Positions 36,390-45,229 of a stretch of DNA of 64,000 nucleotides are shown here, piece after piece. A program made the position numbers and the translations under genes. The notes beneath the pieces were generated by a model. That model worked only from the letters and a program-made list of their open reading frames with translations, was not told the DNA's origin and did no database searches. The DNA comes from Rhizobiaceae bacterium (GTDB lineage: Bacteria; Pseudomonadota; Alphaproteobacteria; Rhizobiales; Rhizobiaceae), in contig JAMLJB010000003.1 in the NCBI GenBank assembly GCA_023953835.1, positions 1 to 64,000 of the forward strand, in the 5' to 3' direction. Each line of letters begins with the position of its first letter. The first letter of the stretch is position 1.

Positions 36390-38059
36390 GGAGCCACCCC
36401 CTCTGTCGTGGCGGGATCGTCGATCCAGACGCCCTCCTGTGCGTCATAGGTCTGCGAAAGGGTTTCGCCCTCGCCCTCCTGCAGCCGCTTGCGTGAAATC
36501 TTGTTCGACGGCGTCATCGGGAAGCCGCCGTAAAGCTGGACGTAGCGGGGCACTTTGAACTTCGCCAGATTCTCGCGGGCGAACCCGATGAAGACCATGG
36601 GGTCGCATTTTGTCGGATCGAGTTGCGGGCGCAGGATGATGCAGGCCTTGACCTCTTCGCCGCGCAGCGCGTCCTTGACGCCATGCACCGCCACGCTCTG
36701 CACATCGGGATGCAGGCTCAGTGCGCCTTCCACCTCGGTGACGGAGATGTTCTCGGCGCTGCGGCGGATCATTTCCTTGACCCTGCCCACGATGAAATAG
36801 TAGCCGCGCTCGTCGCGCCGCGCGAGATCGCCTGTGCGAAACCATTTGCCGCGAAATGCGGCGTTAGTCGCCTCCGGTTTCTTGTGATAGCCCTGCAGCA
36901 TGCCGGGTCCGGCGACGCACAGCTCGCCAAGCTCATTGTCGCCAAGCGCGTTGCCCTTCTCGTCTGCAATCATCATTTCACGCCATGGCAAGGGCTTTCC
37001 GCAGCTGCCGGTTCCCATGACGCTGTCATCGCTCAACAGAACGGCGGAGCCGAAGCCGATTTCAGTCATTCCGAAGGCATCGCGCACCGGAACGCCATAG
37101 CGCTGGGCAATGGACGTCTGCAATTTGGGGGTCATTCCGAAGGTGGCGATCATGGTAAGCTCATGGTCACTCTCGTCCGGGCGCGGATCCAGCATCGCGA
37201 CCGGATTTGTCATCCAGGACATGTCATAGCGACCCGAGCGCAAACGCTCCCGGAAGCGCGACAGGCTGTATGAAGGCGGCACGCAAAGCGCGGCGCCCGA
37301 ATGCGCGGCCATAGCAAAGCGCCACAACGGGCCCATATAATGGAACGGGAGGTCGCATTGGATACGCTTGAGGCTCGGCCACGCCGCGTTCATAACCGCG
37401 CCGCACTGGATCCAGTAGCGGTGCGAGAGCAGGCAACCCTTGGGCAGGCCCGTGGAGCCGGAAGTATACTGGATGTTGACGATGTCGTCAGTGTCGATCG
37501 ACACCGGCGGCGTGAATTGCACCGCGGCATTCGCCACAAGCTCGTCGAAGCGCCGGAAGCCCGCCACCGACCCATCGCCCCAGGTGATCACGCGCTCCTT
37601 CTTCAGGAGCGGCGCCTCGGCAGCGACGGCGTCATAGACGGCGAAACGCGTGACGTCTATGATGAGCGTATCAACATCGCCGTCGGTCAGCCAATAGTTC
37701 ATTTCGCGCGGCGTGTAGCCGGGATTGATCGGGATCATCCGCGCACCCAGCCGCGCAATCGCCAGCCATGAAATCAGGCTGTCGGGGACATTGGGCAGCA
37801 TCACTCCCACATGCGACCCTTTCCCCGCGCCCAGGCCACACAGCGCATTTGCAGCGCGCGCAACACGCGCTCCCAGTTGCGACCACGAAATATCGGGAAG
37901 GTCCTGCTCCACATGGACCCATGCCGGCTGGTCCGCGTACCGGGCGACGGCAGTATCGAGGAGCGTGCCGAGATCGGGGGCGATACCGGCGGCCTCCACT
38001 GCTTTTCTTAGCTTCTCATATGACTCGTGGCGAAGATCAGCTGCGGAGTGAATGTTCAT
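36386..38059 (-). CDS. AMP-forming acyl-CoA ligase (ANL superfamily)
   Basis: Enzyme of 557 residues that adenylates a carboxylic acid and forms the CoA thioester. Core motifs are IQYTSGSTGLPKGCLLSH near residue 195, DAFGMTEIGFGSAV near 330, YFIVGRVKEMIRRSAENISVTEVE near 430 and the C-terminal SNKISRKRLQ near 525, the position of the adenylation lysine. The ATG overlaps the preceding enoyl-CoA hydratase stop by 4 bp. Substrate is uncertain: a crotonobetaine/caiC-like or aryl acid is possible. Confidence 0.9.
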   Translation of the reverse strand: MNIHSAADLRHESYEKLRKAVEAAGIAPDLGTLLDTAVARYADQPAWVHVEQDLPDISWSQLGARVARAANALCGLGAGKGSHVGVMLPNVPDSLISWLAIARLGARMIPINPGYTPREMNYWLTDGDVDTLIIDVTRFAVYDAVAAEAPLLKKERVITWGDGSVAGFRRFDELVANAAVQFTPPVSIDTDDIVNIQYTSGSTGLPKGCLLSHRYWIQCGAVMNAAWPSLKRIQCDLPFHYMGPLWRFAMAAHSGAALCVPPSYSLSRFRERLRSGRYDMSWMTNPVAMLDPRPDESDHELTMIATFGMTPKLQTSIAQRYGVPVRDAFGMTEIGFGSAVLLSDDSVMGTGSCGKPLPWREMMIADEKGNALGDNELGELCVAGPGMLQGYHKKPEATNAAFRGKWFRTGDLARRDERGYYFIVGRVKEMIRRSAENISVTEVEGALSLHPDVQSVAVHGVKDALRGEEVKACIILRPQLDPTKCDPMVFIGFARENLAKFKVPRYVQLYGGFPMTPSNKISRKRLQEGEGETLSQTYDAQEGVWIDDPATTEGVAP

Positions 38060-38871
38060 TTTTTGCCATCGGTTTTACGATCTGCGAAGAAGCCCTCTGC
38101 CGAGCCGTAGCCTTGGTAGTTCAAGCGGTGCAGGCGATAGAGGCGTTGACCGAAATGGGCCGCTTCATGGCGGTTCATTTCCAGGCCGATCTCCAGCGCT
38201 TCCATCTCGACCCGAACGGATGTCGGCGGATGCGCTGCAATCATCGAACAGACTTCGAGCGCACGCGGCATCAGCGCTTCGGGCGAAACGACCTCGTTGA
38301 CCAGCCGCATCTCTCTTGCCCGCCCGACACAAATATGTTCGCCCGTCAGCGCAACCCATGCGGCATCCACATGGCTGATCTGCTGCATCAACCGCACTAC
38401 CCCCGAGAGGCCGGCGGCACCGAACGCCACTTCGGGAAACCCTAGCTTCGCCGAATGGTCGCAAATCCGGAGGTCGGAATGTTGCATGACATAGGCGAAC
38501 CCGGCCCCGAGACAGTAGCCGCTGATTGCCGCCACAATGGGCTTGTAGCGGCGCTTTCGGTAAACATCCTCTTCCCAGCCGGGTCGGGTCGGGTCCTTTT
38601 CATCCTGATGCAGGAACAGCAGAGCCTCGATTTCCTGCTGCTTCGTGCGTTCCGGCTTGTAGCGGTTTTTGATGTCGTCACCGGCGCAGAACGACCGTCC
38701 CTCGTCATATCCGGCGCCATAGAGCAGACCGACGCGCGCTTCCCGATCCAGATCAAAACGTTCGAGAATGTCGAAAAACGTTTTGTGCATCTTTGGCGTC
38801 AGAACATTCATCTTTCCGTTGTCCAGCACGATATGAGCGATACCGTCGTTGACGGCATAACTGACGGTCAT
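38056..38871 (-). CDS. Enoyl-CoA hydratase/isomerase family protein
   Basis: Crotonase-fold protein of 271 residues: SFCAGDDIKNRYKPER near residue 60, AISGYCLGAGFAYVMQHSDLRIC near 105 and GFPEVAFGAAGLSGVVRLMQQI near 135. GGGAG precedes the ATG at 38871 by 8 nt. It is translationally coupled to the acyl-CoA ligase and divergent from the LysR gene, which probably controls this pair. Confidence 0.87.
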   Translation of the reverse strand: MTVSYAVNDGIAHIVLDNGKMNVLTPKMHKTFFDILERFDLDREARVGLLYGAGYDEGRSFCAGDDIKNRYKPERTKQQEIEALLFLHQDEKDPTRPGWEEDVYRKRRYKPIVAAISGYCLGAGFAYVMQHSDLRICDHSAKLGFPEVAFGAAGLSGVVRLMQQISHVDAAWVALTGEHICVGRAREMRLVNEVVSPEALMPRALEVCSMIAAHPPTSVRVEMEALEIGLEMNRHEAAHFGQRLYRLHRLNYQGYGSAEGFFADRKTDGKK

Positions 38872-39020
38872 GGAATACTCCCTACCCCGACAGGACGGCT
38901 TCGCCCTCATTGAATTGCAGTATTTTTTGTACGTATATTTCCGGTAGAATTACCTTGCTGCCAAATCGTCGTGTTGTGTACCCATAAAGATGTCATGCAA
39001 CTATAATTGAGAGTTATGGC
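38872..39020. promoter_or_regulatory. Divergent promoter with LysR-box-like inverted repeat
   Basis: AT-rich spacer between the hydratase/ligase operon and lysR. ATAATTGAGAGTTAT at 39003-39017 is an ATAA-N7-TTAT inverted repeat matching the T-N11-A pattern of LysR sites, overlapping the regulator's own start region, which suggests autorepression and control of the divergent operon. Confidence 0.5.
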
Positions 39021-39935
39021 TTGAAGATCCATCAAATGCGCGCGGTCGCTGCACTCGTACAGTTCGGATCCGTGACACAGGCGGCGGCTCACCTTCGGGT
39101 TTCGCAGCCTGCAGTCAGCCGAACAATCCGCCAGCTCGAAGAGGAGCTTTCCCTCGACCTTTTCAAGATGGCGAGCGGTCGCCTCGTACCCACGCTGCAT
39201 GCCAACGCCCTGCTTCCCGGTATCAACCGTGTCTTGGGCCAAATCGACGGCCTCGCCCGCCATGCGGCAGATCTCCGCGACGGCAAGCGCGGCGTTCTGC
39301 GGATCGCCAGCGCGCCTTCAAGCGTGACGGCGGTCGTCGAAGCCGGCTACAAGGAATTCACGCAAGCTGCGCCCGATGCCTTGCTCGACATCGTGACCGC
39401 CCGCACCACGGGCGTCGTGGACCTGGTCGCCAAAGGCGATGTCGAGCTTGGATTTTGCCAGTTGCACGGTATGGAGAACAACATCGTCAGCCACATATCT
39501 TTTCGCGGCTCGGTAGTTTGCGTGCTGCGCGAGGATCATCCGCTGGCGGCGAAAATGGAAATTTCCGTCTCCGATCTGGCCCATGAGCCGCTCATTACCT
39601 TTTCAGAAGCGGAGTTGACCGGGAGGCGTATCATGACAGCCTTTACCCGCGCTGGGATCACGCCGAACTGCGCGCTGCAGATCGGGCAAACCCTGCCGGC
39701 GATTAATCTGGTGGCGACGGGCGCTGGAACTGCCCTAGTTGACTCGTTCTTCGCCGAAAGCTTCAGCGGCATGAAGGGGCTGCGCATGCCCGAAAACTAC
39801 CAGAACCTCAAAGTCTTGCCGTTCCATCCGATCATTCATCTGAATGTGCAGATGCTGACATGCGCCTCGCGGCCTCTCAGCTATTTGGCTGAAGTCTTCA
39901 TTGATTCCGTTCTGGCGAAATATGGTCAGAACTGA
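39021..39935 (+). CDS. LysR family transcriptional regulator
   Basis: Regulator of 304 residues. The N-terminal winged helix is KIHQMRAVAALVQFGSVTQA and LRVSQPAVSRTIRQLEEELS; the effector domain starts near residue 90 (LRIASAPSSVTAVVEAGYKEF). The start is a TTG at 39021, needed to include the KIHQMR helix; the first in-frame ATG (39036) would cut it. Divergent from the enoyl-CoA hydratase/acyl-CoA ligase operon. Confidence 0.88.
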   Translation: MKIHQMRAVAALVQFGSVTQAAAHLRVSQPAVSRTIRQLEEELSLDLFKMASGRLVPTLHANALLPGINRVLGQIDGLARHAADLRDGKRGVLRIASAPSSVTAVVEAGYKEFTQAAPDALLDIVTARTTGVVDLVAKGDVELGFCQLHGMENNIVSHISFRGSVVCVLREDHPLAAKMEISVSDLAHEPLITFSEAELTGRRIMTAFTRAGITPNCALQIGQTLPAINLVATGAGTALVDSFFAESFSGMKGLRMPENYQNLKVLPFHPIIHLNVQMLTCASRPLSYLAEVFIDSVLAKYGQN

Positions 39936-40282
39936 TGAGGAGCAGCTTGATCGATATCAGGCCGTAACAGGCTTGTGGACGACGGATCTCCAAGAAAACC
40001 CGCGATGGAGACTCCGTCTTTGGCTCGTTCCGTCCGACGAGGCCGCAGTGTCTCCGAACTCCGCAACACGGATTTGTCCTCCGGGAAGGAGATGGCGTGT
40101 CGCCTGTGCGATGTCGTCGGCTGCTACGGCCAACATCAAGCGCGAAATATCTATGTCGTGGAATGGCGTCCGGGTAGGCTCGTGCCGCCGAAATCAATGT
40201 GGAAACACCGCCGAAACACATCCACCAGATTGTCAAACGGCTTGCAAAACTGGCTCTGACGCAATCTCGATGCACAAGACCA
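39936..40282. other. Intergenic stretch without recognisable gene
   Basis: About 347 bp between lysR and the ISL3 transposase remnant. Several short open frames exist on both strands (for example 39975-40259 plus), but none has recognisable motifs or a convincing ribosome site. The left end of the ISL3 element probably lies here, but no matching terminal repeat was found. Confidence 0.4.
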
Positions 40283-41788
40283 TCACAATGCACCGATCAG
40301 CCTGGCTTGCAGGAGATCTAGCTTTCCGCGCCCGTACATCTGGCGTTTGACGAGCTTGAGCTTGGTGATTTGACCCTCGGTCTGACCGTTGGACCACGAT
40401 GAGGTAATCGCGGCGCGGACCGCAGCTTCGTCGTTGAGCACACCACGGGCGAAGGATGCGATAAGGCTCGATCGCGCGCGGAAGCCATGGCTCGAGGCTG
40501 GAGATGTCCTTGTCCCTGAGCATGGCGTGGAACTCGGCGACGAGCGTTCTAGCTTCTATCAAGGCTGGCACGCCATCCTCGACTGCGGCGACGATGATGG
40601 TCTCGGCCTTCGACAGCCTGTCGCGGTGCGAAGTCATCAATCGCGCGATGGTGCGGGCCGAAGGGACGCGCCGGAGGTTCTTGTCGTTGGCCTGCTCGGC
40701 TCGGCGCCGGCGTGTCGCCCACTCGCTGACAACCCGCCGTGAGCCGCGGAAGCCGCGCTGATTGATGCGCCGCCAAAGCTCGGTAGCATTGCGCAAGCCG
40801 GCGTCCCACTGCGCGTCGAGCCAGAGCAGATGGGCTTCGAGCGAACTTTCCCTGGTGCGGAAGATGTCCGTCCGCTCGCCTCTCACCACCAGCCGGACCA
40901 GGCCGCGGCTATGGCCTGTCGCTTGGCGATCTGCTTGAGTGGCACGCCTTCCTTGACCAGCGACATGATCGCAGCGTCGATATCGCGCCGACGCAAATAG
41001 CCCTCATACTGGATGCGCTCGGCCTTGGTGAGCAGCTCGGGCTTGATGCTGCCGGCACCGAGCACTCGGCGGATCCGGCGCATGGATTTGCGCACGGCGT
41101 CGAGGAAAGCTCGGCTGTCGTTCTCCATGAGGTGCCAGCGATCCGCCACCTGAGTGACGTGCGGCAACGCCCTGGCGGCCGCTTCGCCGTAGCCGCCACC
41201 ACGGTCACGGGCGACTATGAAGATCGACTGATGGCGCCCGAGCCATGCCTCGGACGTCGCAGGCTCGCGATCCGGCAACAGCGTCAACGGCCGCCGTCGC
41301 TCCAGATCGCAGATAATCGTGCCGTAGCGGTGATTGCGGCGCCACGCAAAGTCGTCGATGCCGATCACCGCCAGTTGTTCTACCGGAACCTGCGCCCCAC
41401 GGCGCACTACGCGAAGCAGAGTATCGTTGCTGACGGGCAGCATCAGCCTCTCGGCAAAGCTGGCAGCCGGTCGACCGCCGAGGGCGAGGCCGAGATGATG
41501 CACGATCCGCTCCAGCCGTGCCGTGCGTCGCGCCATCGGCGCAAGCACGTCCTGGGCGAACCGTTCGGCGAACACCTGCTGGCGGCAAAGCACCGCTTCG
41601 CACCGGAAGCGCCGCACGGTCACGTGCAGCTGGACGAGATGGCCAGAGAGAGGGAGGTCAGCGGGCCGTCTACAATACCGGCTGCGAACCCTGCGCGAGA
41701 TCGTGCCACAGTTCGGGCATCGAGCCTCGGGACGGTCTGATCGAACCCAGAGGCTGAACTGATCAGCCTTCCTGATTCCATCGCTCAA
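40283..41788 (-). pseudogene. ISL3 family transposase, frameshifted
   Basis: The N-terminal zinc-binding and linker part CPNCGTISRRVRSRYCRRPADLPLSG and the DDE-domain start AVIGIDDFAWRRNHRYGTIICDLERR identify ISL3. A 1-nt deletion near 40909 breaks the frame: IAKR then, in another frame, TGHSRGLVRLVVRGERTD. A second shift near 40470 separates EPWLPRA from SLIASFARGV...SWSNGQTEGQITKLKLVKRQMYG. All parts are present but disrupted, so the element cannot move by itself. Confidence 0.85.
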
Positions 41789-41976
41789 CGATGAAGCCTT
41801 TCGGCACCAGCTGACATGACCGAAGCGTTTGATTCATCGCGCTGATTCTTCCCGGAACTCAGCGCAAATCACCTGCGATCTGCATCAGAATTGATGATGT
41901 GGAACGGCCCTTCGAAGCGGCATCGAAGATGCCTATCGTGGTGATGTCTACCGCCACGAGACAGAAGGAACTATCC

Positions 41977-42291
41977 ATGGAGAAGATTACCACGATCGGC
42001 CTGGATTTGGCCAAGTCGGTCTTTCAGGTCCACGGTGTTGCCGGTGACGGAAGGGTTGTCGTCCGTCGATCCCTGCGGCGATCACAGCTGCTAGACTTCT
42101 TCCGCGGTCTCGATCCATGCCTCGTCGGGCTTGAGGCGTGTGCAAGCTCGCACTACTGGGCGAATGCCATTGGGCAACTCGGCCATACGGTCAGGATGAT
42201 GCAGCCGGCTTATGTGAAGGCCTACGTCAAACGCAACAAGACCGATGCTGCCGATGCCGAAGCTATTTGCGAGGCGGTAACCAGACCCACC
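41977..42291 (+). pseudogene. IS110 family transposase, 5' fragment truncated by an IS6-type element
   Basis: Intact first 105 codons: MEKITTIGLDLAKSVFQVHGV carries the first DEDD-domain Asp, LVGLEACASSHYWANAI the Glu, and VKRNKTDAADAEAICEAVTRPT the later Asp residues. AAGGA lies 8 nt before the ATG. The frame stops exactly at 42291, where the IS6-type terminal repeat begins; the rest of the gene is absent to the right, so a deletion accompanied the insertion. Confidence 0.85.
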
Positions 42292-43116
42292 GGTTCCGTT
42301 GCAAATTTTGGAGAAGGGGAAAGGCGACTTTCGTGTGGACACATTTCAGGCGGCGATTGCGTCGAATTGTTCCTTGAGCGAAGGCGCGGTGTTGAATGCG
42401 AAACGGGCTTGGCGCTTGCGCATCATGTGGACCATCTCGATGCCGGCCAGCGTGACGGCGGCGGAAGAGAATGACTTGAAGCCCAGCATCGGGCGCACCC
42501 GGCGCTTGATGCGCCTATGATCCTGTTCGATCCTGTTGTTGAGATATTGACTCCTGCGGATGCGGATCGCCATCAATGCCCGACGCGATCGATCCCGCAA
42601 ACGGTGTTCAGCATCACAAGAAATGATCGCTTCCCGATTGGTTTGACTTCCGTCGATGACGATGCGACCAGGCCGGTCATGGCGCTGCAAAGCCCTGCGC
42701 AGGAACCGCTTCGCAGCTGGCAAGTCCCGATGTTCGCTGAACCAGAATTCGACGGTATCACCGACGCTGTCGACGGCTCGGTAGAGGTACATCCACTGAC
42801 CGCGGACCTTGATGTAGGTTTCGTCCATATGCCACTTGCTACCGACAGTTCGCTTCTGCGATTGAAGCGCTTCAACAGCATGGGCGAGAAATGGACAACC
42901 CAGCGGTGGATCGTCGAATGATCGATGCTGATGCCGCGCTCGGCCATCATCTCCTTCAGATTCCGCAGGCTCAGGCCATAAGCCAGATACCACCGCACGC
43001 ATAACAGGATGACTGATCGATCGAAATGGCGGCCTTTGAACATCATGAAATGAGCTCCGCAATTGGAGCCGCCCTCATGCCATCCGAGGCTTACCGGAAA
43101 GTTTGCAACAGAGCCG
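42292..43116. mobile_element. IS6 family insertion sequence (825 bp), inactive
   Basis: Bounded by terminal inverted repeats GGTTCCGTTGCAAA (42292 rightwards) and GGCTCTGTTGCAAA (43116 leftwards), 12 of 14 matching, typical of IS26/IS6100 relatives, with the size typical of IS6. Flanking octamers GACCCACC and GCTGATCT differ, so there is no target duplication, and the interrupted IS110 does not resume on the right. This implies deletion or recombination through the element. Confidence 0.85.
42346..43046 (-). pseudogene. IS6 family transposase, frameshifted
   Basis: The N-terminus MMFKGRHFDRSVILLCVRWYLAYGLSLRNLKEMMAERG is in one frame. The DDE core is in another: WHMDETYIKVRGQWMYLYRAVD, VIDGSQTNREAI and the C-terminal NNRIEQDHRRIKRRVRPMLGFKSF with catalytic Glu. 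The join needs one missing base near 42862 (FNRR/KRTVGSKW). Otherwise full length. Confidence 0.87.
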
Positions 43117-43336
43117 CTGATCTTGGCCCGCGCGATCCAGCGGATCGCGCTCGATACCCCGACTCCGAAGCGTGCCGCCGACTGACAGGCCGATGCCCCT
43201 TCATCCGAAGCCTAACGACACGCAACCGCAAATCCTCGCCATCGTCCACCTCCATCGAAGTGGACGTTGAATCACCAGCAACCATGCACGTCATCACAAT
43301 CGATTCATCGATTCCCGCATGCGCTCTAGCGGCTAC

Positions 43337-43573
43337 CTCATAAGATAACGTTATGTGCACAGATAATTTTTCTCGTTTGCAATTAAGTTTCCTTTCGTCA
43401 CCTTGGGTGCGGAAGAACCGCTGGGACCACGCGACACAGGTGGATGTTATAGCCATAAGATCCGGAAGAGAAGACGTGCATTATTGTCAGGCGTTTGGCT
43501 CGCGATGATGTCTCTGCTCCTTGCTCCGGCGTCAATTAGCTCGCGGGCGGAACTGGCGACGAAGGAAGAATAG
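43337..43573 (+). pseudogene. Decayed copy of the promoter and signal peptide of the binding-protein gene at 51022
   Basis: Positions 43337-43404 match 50917-50987, with TCATAAGA, then TTTTCTCGTTTGCAAT at the same 33-bp spacing, then CACCTT. Further on, AAGACGTGCATT..TTGTCAGGCGT encodes RRRALLSGVWLAMMSLLLAP, matching GRRALLSGVGLAVVSS of the intact gene, then a stop at 43571-43573. No start codon remains in frame. This is a remnant of a paralogous transporter gene lying just before the TauD-type gene. The palindrome ATAACGTTAT is at 43345-43354. Confidence 0.7.
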
Positions 43574-43632
43574 TTCGGTGACATCCGTTCTTAATCAATT
43601 CACATGCAACCTGAATTCGATGGAGGATCCAA

Positions 43633-44481
43633 ATGCTGTCTGGCATTACAGTAGAACCAATTGCGGGTGCTTTAGGGGCGGAAGTCGGAGGGGTAGATCT
43701 GTCGAAGCCCTTAAATCAGGAAACGGTGGAAGCCATTAAAGAGGCCTTCAAAACACACCTTGTCATCTTTTTTCGAAACCAAAATTTAGATCTCGAACAG
43801 CAAAAAGCATTTGCGAGCAATTTTGGAATATTGGAAAAGCTTTCGTATGTAGAGACCATTCCAGGGCATCCGGAAATGTGGGAAATCATAAAGGAAGCGG
43901 ATGAGCAAGTAAATGTAGGCGATAACTGGCATATTGATCAGAGTCACTTCGAAAAGCCGAATCTCGGATCATTCCTATATGCCAAGGACGTTCCTCCATA
44001 CGGTGGAGACACGATGTGGGCAAACATGTATTTGGCATACGATACTCTTTCTGATCGCATTAAGACTTTGGTTGATAGATTAACGTGTGTCCACGTGCAG
44101 CAGAAGAGTGCAGCAAACCGTTCTATTAAATCTTTTAAACTCAAGCAACCTGATGCTCCGCCAGCTGTCGCCGAGCATCCTTTGGTACGCACTCATCCCG
44201 TTACAAAAAAGAAGAGCTTGTTTCTGCCGCGTGAAGGAGCGGGGACGTTCAAAGAGCTCAATGATGCAGAAGGTACTGCCTTGATGGAGATGCTTCAACG
44301 TCATGCGGAGAATCCCGATTTTTGCTGCCGTTTTCGCTGGAAGGTTAATTCACTCGCATTTTGGGATAATCGCTGTACCCGTCACAGAGTTACCGCGGAC
44401 TATTTCTACAATTTGCGGCCAAATCAGCCACACCGAAGGCACATGCAGCGAGTATCCATAGTCGGTGATCGACCCTTTTGA
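43633..44481 (+). CDS. TauD/TfdA family Fe(II)/2-oxoglutarate dioxygenase
   Basis: Enzyme of 282 residues that probably hydroxylates its substrate with cleavage, using 2-oxoglutarate. The iron motif NWHIDQSHFEKPNLGSFLYA carries HxD near residue 98. TRHRVTADYFYNLRP near 258 supplies the distal His and the Arg that holds 2-oxoglutarate. The N-terminus ITVEPIAGALGAEVGGVDLSKPL is typical (taurine, 2,4-D, alkylsulfate and pyoverdine-type enzymes). GGAGG precedes the ATG. G+C is clearly lower than in the left half of the window, hinting at transfer. Confidence 0.9.
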   Translation: MLSGITVEPIAGALGAEVGGVDLSKPLNQETVEAIKEAFKTHLVIFFRNQNLDLEQQKAFASNFGILEKLSYVETIPGHPEMWEIIKEADEQVNVGDNWHIDQSHFEKPNLGSFLYAKDVPPYGGDTMWANMYLAYDTLSDRIKTLVDRLTCVHVQQKSAANRSIKSFKLKQPDAPPAVAEHPLVRTHPVTKKKSLFLPREGAGTFKELNDAEGTALMEMLQRHAENPDFCCRFRWKVNSLAFWDNRCTRHRVTADYFYNLRPNQPHRRHMQRVSIVGDRPF

Positions 44482-45229
44482 AAACGCTCATGCGGGTTGC
44501 TGTAGGATGTTGGCGCGAGGTCGGTCGAGTAGGCGGCGCAAAGACAGGTGCATGCCGACGGAGATGAAGCCCGAACGACCGAGCGTCGCCACACCGTTCG
44601 CAGGGTCCTCAAACGCCGCGACGCAGCGCACAAATCCGGCGCCATCTCTGTATTGCGTTGCGTTGTCGGGTTGGTCGAGAGCGAAACCATTCATCTCGGG
44701 TTTTGCGTGCGAGCGGCAAAAGGGAAAGTGAGATAAATGTGAGATAACCAGCTTTGTTCAGAAATCCTCATGCCAAGTCTCTACGGATTGAACTGCTCCG
44801 GACGTCGCTGATCGCACAGAAGACCAAGCTGCATCTTCACGCGGATGACTACGCGCAGTCCGTCAGAGTTCGAGCAAATGTCCGTGAAGGCGCAACCCGT
44901 CTTGCTTGCGCATCTCAAGCGTTTGCCGCAGGTCGCTATAGACGTTCAATTGTGAAGCGGGGCCTCGTTCGCAGGCGTTGAAGTCGACTGCGCCGGAGTG
45001 CAATCGTTGTAGCGATCGCAATTTAGCTGCTCGTTGTTCGAGATTTCTAGATATCGCATGCCCGTCGAGAATATAGCCTAGGACGTCGAGAAATTCCTCC
45101 GTCGCCGAATTCTTTACCCTCTCGCCCAATGCGAAAAGCGTTACTCATATGTGGAGACGCTCTAGACAGGACTGTTCAGACAACGCGACCATTCTTCCTT
45201 CACGTTCCAACGCTGCGAAAAACGGCATC
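44482..45229. other. Low-information stretch with one small unassigned ORF
   Basis: Between the dioxygenase and the MFS gene lie 748 bp with no recognised gene. A minus-strand open frame 44863-45129 (88 codons, MGERVKNSATEEFLDVLGYI at the start) has protein-like composition but no known motif; another minus frame covers 44488-44694. They may be fragments of genes broken by the surrounding insertion sequences. Confidence 0.35.

Noticed and set aside
39898..40293. 131-codon minus-strand frame between lysR and ISL3
   Set aside because: Low-complexity, no motif, no ribosome site; overlaps the 3' end of lysR.
44488..44694. 68-codon minus-strand ORF after the dioxygenase
   Set aside because: Protein-like but unrecognised, no ribosome site; mentioned only as part of the unassigned stretch.
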